Source: Zobellia laminariae | GTDB taxonomy: Bacteria; Bacteroidota; Bacteroidia; Flavobacteriales; Flavobacteriaceae | Reading direction: 5' to 3' | Assembly: GCF_009725995.1 (NCBI RefSeq) | Contig: NZ_RCNS01000001.1 | Coordinates: forward strand, 786,283-850,282 | Length of the DNA stretch: 64,000 nucleotides | Translations under genes and position numbers: made by a program | Part shown: positions 41,921 through 50,182 of the stretch, piece by piece | How positions within the stretch are numbered: the first letter of the stretch is position 1 | Layout: each line of letters opens with the position of its first letter | The notes under the pieces: generated by a model | Database searches by the model: none | Told to the model about the DNA's origin: nothing | What the model saw: only the letters and a program-made list of their open reading frames with translations

Positions 41921-42274
41921 CCCCTTTCGTTCTAAAAATGGTCTCCTTAACTCCTTCTGTAAAGGTACGTAGGCATTTTTTGCGGTACTACCCTTTAGCT
42001 CCTCAAAAGTGCCATTAACCAACACGGAACGCCATGTAAACATAGAGGCAACGTCCTCTACTTGTAAGGATACATGCCCGTATGTTCTCATAGATACTAT
42101 TTTATGACCTGGAGCAGAATAACTAATTATGCTTTTATTCTCCTCATCAAAGAAGTATGTTACTGGTACAATAAATGGGCTTCTACCCCCTATATACCCC
42201 AAATGACCCACATAGTTATCACTTAAAAGCGACATACATTCTGAAATTTCCAAGTCTTTTACCATAGTTTCCAA
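41903..42274 (-). CDS. Pyridoxamine 5'-phosphate oxidase-like FMN-binding protein (frameshifted near the 3' end)
   Basis: 123 residues readable, ending in a non-family tail (RKGRNLSL). The body is a split-barrel flavoprotein: CMSLLSDNYVGHLGYIGG, PFIVPVTYFFD, GHKIVSMRTYGHVSLQVED. Adding one base to the AAAGGGG run (41921-41927) would restore a 153-residue protein ending at 41814. Similar proteins occur beside nos genes in flavobacteria, perhaps as redox partners. It follows nosL by 4 bp. Confidence 0.8.
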   Translation of the reverse strand: METMVKDLEISECMSLLSDNYVGHLGYIGGRSPFIVPVTYFFDEENKSIISYSAPGHKIVSMRTYGHVSLQVEDVASMFTWRSVLVNGTFEELKGSTAKNAYVPLQKELRRPFLERKGRNLSL

Positions 42275-42278
42275 AGAT

Positions 42279-42725
42279 TTAAAAAGGGTTATCTTTTTCG
42301 AATTTTTCTTCTAATTCGGTCCAAGTATACAATGTTCCAGAATTACTCAGCTGCGCTCTATTTGCTTCATCTTCATTTGCAAAAGCAGTTAAAAACGCAC
42401 CCATTGGACTAGGAATATTCTCGCTGATCAAATAAGTTGCTTTTGTTGCATCAACAAAAACCCCAGGATCGGTATAATTATTTACACGATACATTGCAAC
42501 CGTTTCCGGTTCTACATCCCGTAGGTAATTTAACATACATTCCGATGCATCAAAAGAATAACTTCTCCCTTTTTTAGTCATAAACTGTGCAGCATGTTGC
42601 TTATCTACAATGGTCATACTACAAAAATGGCATCCTTCCGAACCATATTCTATGGGTTTTGGCTCACTGTTACATGAAGACAATACAAGAATACATATTA
42701 CTCCAAAAATTGTTAGACTCTTCAT
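42279..42725 (-). CDS. nosL: Copper chaperone NosL
   Basis: 148 residues, lipoprotein (lipobox LVLSSC). Copper-binding signatures GSEGCHFCSMTIVD and the conserved FDASECMLNYL. NosL delivers copper to apo-NosZ or NosD in the periplasm. Its start overlaps the end of the preceding membrane-protein gene by 4 bp (42722-42725). Confidence 0.95.
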   Translation of the reverse strand: MKSLTIFGVICILVLSSCNSEPKPIEYGSEGCHFCSMTIVDKQHAAQFMTKKGRSYSFDASECMLNYLRDVEPETVAMYRVNNYTDPGVFVDATKATYLISENIPSPMGAFLTAFANEDEANRAQLSNSGTLYTWTELEEKFEKDNPF

Positions 42726-43366
42726 GATGTAGCTAATTTATGAGTTTGATGAGATGAGTGAGAACCGGTACTTTTCCAGCCTACTATAAAAGCAACTACT
42801 GTAAGTGCCATTCCAACGAACATTAACCATGCACCCGTAGCCGGTATTGAACTTACATCAAAATTCAATAATTTTTTATAACCAAAAAGTGGTGGTTTAT
42901 AGGTCATTGGTGTCCCATCTTCATTAATCACCTTAATTATGGCATGTGGGTCTAGGTTAGAACCGTAGTCCGTTAACCAGAGATTAAAGTCATACATACC
43001 CATGATACCTAAGATAGACATTAGTAAGAACCAACCCAAAAAATATCGATAATCAATTTTACCTATATACCCTAAAATACCTAATAGCACTCCTAAAAGT
43101 ACCATACCAATGATTACGAAAGGAAAAACATTAAACTCCCACATCTCATCAGCTTTAGGAATGGTCTTCATTCCTATGTAGTGATTAAGACCGTCTATAT
43201 TCTGTAAATCGAATTCAGAAACGCCTTGTATGCCCGTAATATGAATATTCATACCCAAAGGATCTGGGTATTGAGGAGCTCCTAGCATTATATTCCAAAG
43301 CGGAAATGCAAACAACCCTAATAAACATAAAGAACCGACTATCATTATTATACTTGCCCTTTTCAT
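42722..43366 (-). CDS. Nos-operon membrane protein (NosB-like position)
   Basis: 214 residues with four or five helices (about 5-25, 82-102, 108-128, 180-200). It has two periplasmic-looking loops containing HYIGMKTIPKADEMWEFNVFPF and DLDPHAIIKVINED-type motifs, and a His-rich C-terminus (GSHSSHQTHK). It lies between nosZ and nosL, where clade II clusters carry the membrane protein NosB; identity with NosB is suggested by position, not shown by sequence. It overlaps nosL by 4 bp and follows a terminator after nosZ. Confidence 0.7.
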   Translation of the reverse strand: MKRASIIMIVGSLCLLGLFAFPLWNIMLGAPQYPDPLGMNIHITGIQGVSEFDLQNIDGLNHYIGMKTIPKADEMWEFNVFPFVIIGMVLLGVLLGILGYIGKIDYRYFLGWFLLMSILGIMGMYDFNLWLTDYGSNLDPHAIIKVINEDGTPMTYKPPLFGYKKLLNFDVSSIPATGAWLMFVGMALTVVAFIVGWKSTGSHSSHQTHKLATS

Positions 43367-43415
43367 CTTACATCATCTTAAAAAATTAAATCCGTCAATC
43401 ATCTTGGCTTTCAAA

Positions 43416-43456
43416 TAAAAAAGCAGGTCGGTCTTGGTACGCGACCTGCTTTTTGT
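43416..43456 (-). terminator. Terminator or attenuator after nosZ
   Basis: Stem AAAAAGCAGGTCG / CGACCTGCTTTTT with an 11-nt loop on the minus strand, between nosZ and the membrane-protein gene. It would lower the expression of the nos accessory genes relative to nosZ. Confidence 0.85.
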
Positions 43457-43485
43457 TTGAATAATTAATCTACTTCCTCCTGAAC

Positions 43486-45447
43486 CTACTCACCCAAAGA
43501 CCAAGAAAGGTCAATATTGGATTTAGCAGGAGAAACTCTTACATAACCTTGCATCTCTTGGTGCAAAGCAGAACAGAAATCTGTACAGTAAAATGGCCAT
43601 ACACCTTCTTGTTTAGGCTCCCAAACCGATGTTTTGGTTTGTCCTGGCATTATTAGTAAACCAGAATTCTTTTGTCCGATCATCATAAAGCCGTGTGGAA
43701 CATCAAAATCTTGTTCATGGTTTGTAATATGGAAGTACACCTTATCACCTACTTTAATACCTTCTATATTATCTGGGGTAAAGTGACTACGTATCATTGC
43801 CATATAGACATGTACTACATTACCATCACGAACCACTCTTGCATCTGAAACATTCTTTGTAGCAAATGGATGTTCGTTTTCTGCCAGTTTATAAATTTTC
43901 TGCGATTTAGGCGCTAATATCGATGCTGGAATAGCTGCTGCGTAATGTGGCTCACCATGTGTTGGAAAATCATAAATAAGCTCCATTTTATCTCCAGAAA
44001 TATCATACAACTGTGCAGAGTGTTCTAACTCAGGACCGGTTGGCAGGTATCTATCTTTGGTAATCTTGTTCATGGATACCAAATATTTACCAAAAGGTTT
44101 TCTAGAGTTTCCTCCAGGAATCATACAGTGTCCAACAGAGTAATAGGTTGGTTTTCTATCAATAACCTCCCATGTACCTACTTTCCACTTAACAACTTCA
44201 GAAGAAATAAAGAACGTAGTATACGCATTACCCTTACCATCAAACTCGGTATGCAATGGACCTAATCCTCCACTTTTTACCTGACCAGCCAACACGTCTT
44301 CGAATTTTAAAATAGGAAGACCATAAGCTTCACCATCATACTTTTTACCGTCAATTGCAGCAATCATTTTATCAAACGAGAATACCGTAAGGTCTGCAGA
44401 AAGCTTACCGTTACCAATAATATAATCTCCTGTTGGATTTACATCTACCCCGTGTGGAGATTTTGGTGTTGGCATAAAGAATATAGCCCCAGGTACTTTT
44501 GTAGGATCTACAGTTAGAACTTCTTTTTTCATTGTTGAAGTAGCGCTATGTGTCTCATCGCTATACACGTTATGTGTATAATTTGCAGGTACCATTGTAC
44601 CTCCTCCATTTTCTACATATTCTTCAATTTTCTTCCAGTTTACAGCTGCAATAAAATCTTTATCGTTTTGAGAAGCGTTAACCTCTAGAAGTGAATTGGC
44701 TTCCTCTGTGTTATATGTAGTAAAGAAAAACCAACCGTGAGATTTACCTCTTCCCGGATGCGATAAATCATAGTTAAAACCTGGCATTATTAATTGGAAT
44801 TTTATATCCATGTTACCAGTTTCAGGCTCTACGCTAATAAAAGATAAGGCTCCTTTAAAGTTCCCCTTGTAATCTTTTATAGGCATATCTCTTTGTGGAA
44901 TTGGAACTGAAAAACGAGTTCCTGCCACTACGTACTCTGAATTCTCTGTGATGTATGATGAACTGTGATTACCTGCACTATTTGGAACTTCTATAATCTC
45001 AGCAGTTTCAAATGTTTTTAGGTCAATTCTTGCTATACGTGGGGTGTTGTTACCATTTATGAATAGCCATCTACCATCTAATTCTCCATTAGTCTGAGAA
45101 ATATCTGGGTGGTGAGAATCATCTGCAGGTATAAAACCGAAAGAAGTTTCTAACATGGGCTTTGTTTCTTCCGAATACCCATATCCATTAGTTGGGAATT
45201 GAGAAAAAACAGGAATTTCTTTGAACATACGTCCTGAAGGAAGACCATAAACGGCTACGTTACCGCTATATCCACCAGACATAAAGGCGTAAAACTCATC
45301 GTGCTCGCCAGGAGCTACGTATACCTTCTCTGCATTATTGGAAGCAAGCGCTCCATTTGATGATTCTTTACCGTTTTGATCACCGCAACCTGATAAAAAC
45401 AGGACCGACCCTAGAATTGCCGCTAGGTGTAATGAATACTTTTTCAT
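43486..45447 (-). CDS. nosZ: Nitrous oxide reductase, clade II lipoprotein form
   Basis: 653 residues. Signal peptide with lipobox LFLSGC (Cys21) instead of a Tat signal, typical of clade II (atypical) NosZ. CuZ histidines begin with DDSHHPD (H112, H113) and recur through the propeller. The C-terminal cupredoxin carries the CuA ligands C621, C625, H629 and M632 in FYCTDFCSALHQEM. It reduces N2O to N2, ending denitrification or scavenging external N2O; no nitrite or NO reductase is in the window. Preceded by the cytochrome c gene in the same transcript. Confidence 0.96.
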   Translation of the reverse strand: MKKYSLHLAAILGSVLFLSGCGDQNGKESSNGALASNNAEKVYVAPGEHDEFYAFMSGGYSGNVAVYGLPSGRMFKEIPVFSQFPTNGYGYSEETKPMLETSFGFIPADDSHHPDISQTNGELDGRWLFINGNNTPRIARIDLKTFETAEIIEVPNSAGNHSSSYITENSEYVVAGTRFSVPIPQRDMPIKDYKGNFKGALSFISVEPETGNMDIKFQLIMPGFNYDLSHPGRGKSHGWFFFTTYNTEEANSLLEVNASQNDKDFIAAVNWKKIEEYVENGGGTMVPANYTHNVYSDETHSATSTMKKEVLTVDPTKVPGAIFFMPTPKSPHGVDVNPTGDYIIGNGKLSADLTVFSFDKMIAAIDGKKYDGEAYGLPILKFEDVLAGQVKSGGLGPLHTEFDGKGNAYTTFFISSEVVKWKVGTWEVIDRKPTYYSVGHCMIPGGNSRKPFGKYLVSMNKITKDRYLPTGPELEHSAQLYDISGDKMELIYDFPTHGEPHYAAAIPASILAPKSQKIYKLAENEHPFATKNVSDARVVRDGNVVHVYMAMIRSHFTPDNIEGIKVGDKVYFHITNHEQDFDVPHGFMMIGQKNSGLLIMPGQTKTSVWEPKQEGVWPFYCTDFCSALHQEMQGYVRVSPAKSNIDLSWSLGE

Positions 45448-45499
45448 TTGTTTTGTATTTGTGGTTATTTTATAAAAGCCCCTAAGGCTTATTTATATA

Positions 45500-46012
45500 C
45501 TATTCTAATGTTCTAAAATATTCGAGTATACTACGAGCTTGATCTTCGGTTAACCCTTGGTTAGCCATTGGAGCACCGTTAAATTCTGCCATAAGCTCTT
45601 TTGCCAAAGCATCTTCTTTTACCATAACTTCAGGATTAAGAATCATGTTCATTACCCATTCTGGGCTACGTCTTTTTAAAACACCTGTTGGAGCCGGGCC
45701 AATGAATTTTTTATCCACTCTGTGGCAAGCCATACACATTTGGCTGTAAACCTCTTCACCTTTTTTAGCCAAGGCCTGATCAATTTCAGGAGACAAGGTC
45801 ACAGATTTTATTGGGCCTACTCCTTTATTTTCTAGGTCCACACGTTCAGATGGTGAGACTGTACTAGTAGCGGCAACAGCTTCAACCGGTTTCTCTGTTT
45901 TAGTTTTTTCACGATCTACGCTAAATCCTTCTTTCTTTTTTTCTTCTTTACCTCCGCAGGCCATAAGTAAGAGTGAAAAAAATATCACGGTACTTCTTAT
46001 TACAATCTTCAT
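45500..46012 (-). CDS. Cytochrome c lipoprotein of the nos operon
   Basis: 170 residues from ATG 46012 (MKIVIRSTVIFFSLLLMAC): lipoprotein signal with Cys19, a linker rich in Lys/Glu/Val, then a class I cytochrome c domain with CMACH and an axial Met in APMANQ. It probably feeds electrons to NosZ. The longer frame starting at 46096 would begin upstream of the FNR-box promoter and is rejected. A small hairpin (AAGCC/GGCTT, 45476-45490) lies between it and nosZ. Confidence 0.9.
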   Translation of the reverse strand: MKIVIRSTVIFFSLLLMACGGKEEKKKEGFSVDREKTKTEKPVEAVAATSTVSPSERVDLENKGVGPIKSVTLSPEIDQALAKKGEEVYSQMCMACHRVDKKFIGPAPTGVLKRRSPEWVMNMILNPEVMVKEDALAKELMAEFNGAPMANQGLTEDQARSILEYFRTLE

Positions 46013-46042
46013 TTTAAGTAGTTTATAGATTAATTTATTGAG

Positions 46043-46085
46043 CAAATGTATGAGGATTGAATAGTCAAAAACATGATATATATCA
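46043..46085 (-). promoter_or_regulatory. FNR-type box and -7 element for the nos operon
   Basis: TGATATATATCA (46074-46085), a perfect TGAT-N4-ATCA dyad, and TACATTTG (46050-46043), a perfect TAnnTTTG. Centres are 33 bp apart. Predicted transcription start near 46037. Confidence 0.82.
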
Positions 46086-46101
46086 GTAATTGACATAAAA
46101 A

Positions 46102-46116
46102 GGATAAAAATGTCCT
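46102..46116 (-). promoter_or_regulatory. Rrf2-type operator upstream of the nos promoter
   Basis: Minus-strand AGGACATTTTTATCC, sharing 12 invariant positions with the sites before rrf2 and ric. It is centred about 72 bp upstream of the predicted nos start, beyond the FNR box, so its effect (activation, or repression by blocking FNR) is uncertain. It could instead act on the divergent Gfo/Idh gene. Confidence 0.6.
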
Positions 46117-46199
46117 TTATTTTTATTTTTTAACTGAAACAGGGTTTACTAGAAAATTGTAAATTCATGAGTTGACCGAACAAAACCCTAATTTATTAC

Positions 46200-47591
46200 A
46201 TGAAACAAGACAACTCACGAAGGTATTTTCTTAAAAAAGCTGCTCTAGGTTCCGCAGCAGTAACTTCCGCCCCCTTTATTTTATCCGCATCAAAAAATGA
46301 AAGCATCCTTATGCAACGGGAATACGAAACCAACGTATTCTCTTCTAATGACCATATAAATCTGGCGCTTATTGGAACCGGTATTCAAGGTATTTTTGAC
46401 ACCCAAGCCGCACTAACCGTTTCAGGCATACAATTAGTTGCCGCCTGTGACCTTTATACAGGTAGATTGGAAAGGGCCAAAGAACTATGGGGCGATGCTA
46501 TTTTCACCACGCGTGACTATAGAGAAATTTTAAATAGAAAAGATATTGATGCCGTTATCATTGCTACTCCCGATCACTGGCATAAAAAAATAGTTATAGA
46601 TGCCCTTAAGGCAGGCAAACACGTATATTGTGAAAAACCTATGGTACAACAATGGGAAGACGGCCAAGCCATTATTTCTGCACAAAAAGCTTCTGGAAAA
46701 ATATGCCAAGTAGGTAGCCAAGGCATGTCTTCTTTAGGAAACGAAAAAGCCAAACAATTATATTTAGATGGTGCCATTGGAGATATTGTAATGCTAGATT
46801 TCTACAATGACCGTTACTCCGCAGAAGGTGCTTGGCAGTATCCCATTCCACCAGACGCAAGCAAGGAAACCGTTGATTTTGACACCTTTTTAGGCAAAGC
46901 TCCTAAGGTTCCTTTTGAGTCCGAACGTTTTTTTAGATGGAGAAATTATAGAGATTATGGTACCGGTGTTGCCGGAGACCTTTTTGTTCATGCCTTTTCT
47001 ACGCTAAACCATGTGATTGATTCCCATGGACCAAACAGAGCTATGGCTACCGGTGGACTACGCTATTGGAAAGATGGCAGAGATGTTCCCGATGTTAGCA
47101 TTACTCTTTACGACTACCCAAAAACAGAGACCCACGCAGCATTTAACGCTGCTTTTCGTATAAATTTCATTGCCGGAAGTGGCGGTGGTAGTGGCTTTAA
47201 ATTAGTGGGTACCGAAGGTGAAATGGAAATTGGACAAAATTCTGTTTCCCTTACACGTTCAAAACTTAGCTTGGTGCCCAGTGGTTATTCTATGATTTCC
47301 TTTCCTGAAGCCATGCAAGAAAAGATAAAAGAAGGGTATGCCCAGCAAAATCCGGAAACACGGGCATCTGCTTTAAAAACAGGAACTAGTAAATGGGAAG
47401 CACCAAAAGATTATAAAGGCGGGCATCATGACCATTTTTATAATTTCTTTACGGCCATACGCGAGAACGGAAAAGTAATTCAGAACCCAACATTTGGACT
47501 TAGAGCAGCAGGAGCGGCCCTATTGGCCAATGAAAGCTACTATAAAAAAGAGCCTGTAAATTGGAATCCTACAGAAATGAAAATGATGTAA
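46200..47591 (+). CDS. Gfo/Idh/MocA-family oxidoreductase with Tat signal
   Basis: 463 residues. The N-terminal SRRYFLKKAALGSAAVTSAPF is a twin-arginine signal, so it is exported folded. A Rossmann domain follows (LALIGTGIQGIFD ... IATPDHWHKKI ... KHVYCEKPM), then an alpha/beta substrate domain. Such periplasmic oxidoreductases act on sugars or cyclitols; no substrate can be assigned. It is divergent from the nos operon and ends at a terminator facing the stress-protein gene. Confidence 0.9.
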   Translation: MKQDNSRRYFLKKAALGSAAVTSAPFILSASKNESILMQREYETNVFSSNDHINLALIGTGIQGIFDTQAALTVSGIQLVAACDLYTGRLERAKELWGDAIFTTRDYREILNRKDIDAVIIATPDHWHKKIVIDALKAGKHVYCEKPMVQQWEDGQAIISAQKASGKICQVGSQGMSSLGNEKAKQLYLDGAIGDIVMLDFYNDRYSAEGAWQYPIPPDASKETVDFDTFLGKAPKVPFESERFFRWRNYRDYGTGVAGDLFVHAFSTLNHVIDSHGPNRAMATGGLRYWKDGRDVPDVSITLYDYPKTETHAAFNAAFRINFIAGSGGGSGFKLVGTEGEMEIGQNSVSLTRSKLSLVPSGYSMISFPEAMQEKIKEGYAQQNPETRASALKTGTSKWEAPKDYKGGHHDHFYNFFTAIRENGKVIQNPTFGLRAAGAALLANESYYKKEPVNWNPTEMKMM

Positions 47592-47596
47592 CAAAA

Positions 47597-47627
47597 AAGG
47601 GCGGCCCGTGTAAAACGTTCCGCCCTT
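47597..47627. terminator. Terminator between Gfo/Idh and universal stress protein genes
   Basis: Stem AAGGGCGG / CCGCCCTT with a 15-nt loop between two convergent genes. The T tract is weak on the plus strand but an A-rich run upstream makes it effective on the minus strand. Confidence 0.65.
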
Positions 47628-47650
47628 ATAGTTGCGTAGTTTAAGTGCAT

Positions 47651-48472
47651 CTATATTTTAAAGGTCACCACCGGTATTTTAGAGTGATTAACCACATCTT
47701 CGCCAATACTTCCCATAAAAAAATGAGATAAGCCTTTACGTCCATGGGTTGAGATACCAATGGCATCGGCGCTGTTATTTTCACTATAGTTTAGAACACC
47801 TCGTTCTACGCTATAATCATTATATATTTCAACTTGTAAAGCTTCATTTACTTTACCAATAAAATTATTTATACGTGTATAGATATCACCAGAACTTAAG
47901 AAATCATCACCTGGTGTGTTGATGTAAACCAAATCCAAATTAGCCTTTAACATCTCTGCAAATGCTTTTGCTTTTTGAAAGGCAGCAGTACTTTCTTCCC
48001 TAAAATCGGATGCAAATACAAAACGGTCAATTTTAAAATCAGGTATTTCATTTTTGATGACCAATACAGGAATCTCTGCATTACGTACTACTTTCTCGGC
48101 ATTAGAACCAATAAAGATTTCCTCAAGACCATCAGACCCATGAGAACCCATTACTATAAGCTCTGCATTGTGCTCGGCAGCAATTTCATTCACCTCGCTA
48201 AACACCTTGTAATGCTTAATAATCGGTGTAACCTTAACCCCTTCTAAATAAGGTTTTTGCAAAAATTCTTTAAATCTCTTTTCCGCCAGCTTAATTAGAA
48301 AAACAGTTTGTTCGGGATGAAAACCTTCTGAAGAAGTTATCATAGCTTGATTAAGTTCTAACATATGCAATGCCAGTATTTCCGCACCATGCTTTTCAGC
48401 TAATGATACAGCAACTTTAAGGGCATTTTCAGATTGTTCCGAGAAATCTAGAGGGACTATAATTTTTTTCAT
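47651..48472 (-). CDS. Universal stress protein (two UspA domains)
   Basis: 273 residues: two UspA domains, both with the ATP-binding loop (MGSHGSDGLEEIFIGSNA and STHGRKGLSHFFMGSIGE). Both domains look nucleotide-competent, unlike the first universal stress protein in the window. It lies 32 bp downstream of hemN and shares its FNR-box promoter, so it is expected under low oxygen. Confidence 0.92.
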   Translation of the reverse strand: MKKIIVPLDFSEQSENALKVAVSLAEKHGAEILALHMLELNQAMITSSEGFHPEQTVFLIKLAEKRFKEFLQKPYLEGVKVTPIIKHYKVFSEVNEIAAEHNAELIVMGSHGSDGLEEIFIGSNAEKVVRNAEIPVLVIKNEIPDFKIDRFVFASDFREESTAAFQKAKAFAEMLKANLDLVYINTPGDDFLSSGDIYTRINNFIGKVNEALQVEIYNDYSVERGVLNYSENNSADAIGISTHGRKGLSHFFMGSIGEDVVNHSKIPVVTFKI

Positions 48473-48504
48473 AATATTTCTATTTTATAAGATTAGGGGA
48501 TATA

Positions 48505-49866
48505 TTAAACTGTCATTGAAAATAATCTTTTTTCTGGTTCTTTCTTGTGTAAAAGCACATCAAATGCCATACAAATATTCCGAATGAACGGACGGCCTTC
48601 TTCGGTCACCTCTACGCCATCATCTGTCATAACAAGTAAATTATCTTGTTCCATTTCCCTTAACCTATCTTTTACATCTTCGGTGCTTTCAAAACGAAGA
48701 TTTTCAGTGGCCCAAGAAGTTTTAAAACCACACATTAAATTTAAGATGTGCTTTCTTATTGCTCGGTCTTCATTGGTTAAGATATGACCTCTATAAACAG
48801 GAATAACGTTGTTTTCTACTAAATGTTGATATTCCTCAATACCTTTTACATTTTGGGCAAAACCATACCAGCTATCGCTTATACTAGATGCTCCCAAACC
48901 AATCATAGCTTGCGTTTTTGATGCGGTATACCCCATAAAATTACGGTGCAAACTACCTGTCTCCATAGATTCATAAAGCGAATCTGTTGAAAGGGCAAAA
49001 TGGTCCATACCAATTTCATGATAGCCTACTTCTGCCAACAAAGCCTTTCCGGTTTCGTATTGTTGCCTTTTTTCATCTGCAGTAGGTAAATCTGCATCCT
49101 TATAACCTCTTTGACCATTTCCTTTTAACCATGGCACATGGGCATAACTATAAAACGCCAATCTATCTGGCCGCAACTCTTTAGTTCGCAAAATAGTTTC
49201 GCGAACATGCTCTTCTTTTTGAAAAGGAAGACCAAAAATAATATCGTGACCTATTGATGTGTAGCCAATTTCCCTTGCCCATTCCGTTACGTTTTTCACG
49301 TTCGCAAAAGGTTGTATACGGTGTATGGCCTGCTGTACTTTTACATTATAATCTTGCACACCAAAACTAACGCGTCTAAAACCTACATCGTATAAAGCTT
49401 GCAAATGTTCTTTAGTAGTATTGTTAGGGTGACCTTCAAAGCTAAATTCATAATCTTCGGCTCTTTTTGCCATACTAAAAATACCTTTGATCAGGTTTTC
49501 TAGATTTTGAGGCGTAAAAAAGGTTGGCGTACCACCACCTAGATGTAGCTCTTTTATAATTGGACGTTCAGAGAATAAATCGCAATACAGTTTCCATTCT
49601 TTTAATACCGATCGTATGTACGGCTCTTCTACTTCGTGCCTTTGAGTAATACGTTTATGACAACCACAAAACGTACACATACTCTCGCAGAAAGGTAGAT
49701 GTATATAGAGGCTTATGCCTTCTGTTGCATTACTCTCATCAAAACTTTGAATTAAGCTAGATTGCCATTTTTTACTAGAAAAAGTGTCCATATTCCAATA
49801 AGGAACAGTAGGGTAACTAGTATACCTTGGGCCTGCAACATTATATTTCTGAATTAAACTGCACAT
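48505..49866 (-). CDS. hemN: Oxygen-independent coproporphyrinogen III oxidase HemN
   Basis: 453 residues from ATG 49866 (MCSLIQKYNVAGPRYTSYP). The radical SAM motif CESMCTFCGC has the four-Cys form of genuine HemN (C60, C64, C67, C69). GGGTPTFF and the C-terminal HemN domain follow. It makes protoporphyrinogen without oxygen, supplying haem when oxygen is low. The promoter TAGATTTG at 49895-49888 puts the transcript start near 49881, excluding the longer frame from 49890. First gene of an operon with a universal stress protein. Confidence 0.95.
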   Translation of the reverse strand: MCSLIQKYNVAGPRYTSYPTVPYWNMDTFSSKKWQSSLIQSFDESNATEGISLYIHLPFCESMCTFCGCHKRITQRHEVEEPYIRSVLKEWKLYCDLFSERPIIKELHLGGGTPTFFTPQNLENLIKGIFSMAKRAEDYEFSFEGHPNNTTKEHLQALYDVGFRRVSFGVQDYNVKVQQAIHRIQPFANVKNVTEWAREIGYTSIGHDIIFGLPFQKEEHVRETILRTKELRPDRLAFYSYAHVPWLKGNGQRGYKDADLPTADEKRQQYETGKALLAEVGYHEIGMDHFALSTDSLYESMETGSLHRNFMGYTASKTQAMIGLGASSISDSWYGFAQNVKGIEEYQHLVENNVIPVYRGHILTNEDRAIRKHILNLMCGFKTSWATENLRFESTEDVKDRLREMEQDNLLVMTDDGVEVTEEGRPFIRNICMAFDVLLHKKEPEKRLFSMTV

Positions 49867-49887
49867 AGATCGTATCTTGATTTGATA

Positions 49888-49930
49888 CAAATCTAGGCGT
49901 GTTCAGCTTTTTAAAACATGATAATTGTCA
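49888..49930 (-). promoter_or_regulatory. FNR-type box and -7 element for hemN-usp
   Basis: TGATAATTGTCA (49919-49930; minus strand TGACAATTATCA, identical to the ccoI box) and the perfect -7 element TAGATTTG (49895-49888). Centres 33 bp apart. Confidence 0.82.
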
Positions 49931-49962
49931 GGTATGGATAATTAACGTATTCATTCAATAGG

Positions 49963-50172
49963 TTAAAGCTCTTCGCAAATGAATCCCTGTTTTTGTAAAA
50001 GTGAAGTTACGATAGAAGAACATTTACGGGTTTCAACCCGGAGGATTTTATCACAATCCTCCAAGTCAAAATTCCATTTTCCTTCTGGCTCTACTATACG
50101 GTTTAGAAACGGCTTTAAATACCTAATTTCTTTCCGCTTTCCTACAGTTGTTTTAAAAACCAGCACAGTCAT
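49963..50172 (-). CDS. Small HMA-like protein lacking the Cys pair
   Basis: 69 residues from ATG 50172 (MTVLVFKTTVGKRKEIRYLKPFLN). The pattern beta-alpha-beta-beta-alpha-beta with WNFDLEDCDKILRVET resembles heavy-metal-associated domains, but the CxxC metal motif is absent, so copper binding is doubtful. It lies 10 bp downstream of the DinB gene; a longer frame would overlap that gene. Function unknown. Confidence 0.65.
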   Translation of the reverse strand: MTVLVFKTTVGKRKEIRYLKPFLNRIVEPEGKWNFDLEDCDKILRVETRKCSSIVTSLLQKQGFICEEL

Positions 50173-50182
50173 ATCCCAAGAT

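Noticed and set aside
45476..45490. Hairpin AAGCC/GGCTT between the cytochrome c and nosZ genes as a terminator
   Set aside because: The stem is only 5 bp; too weak to call although mild attenuation is possible.
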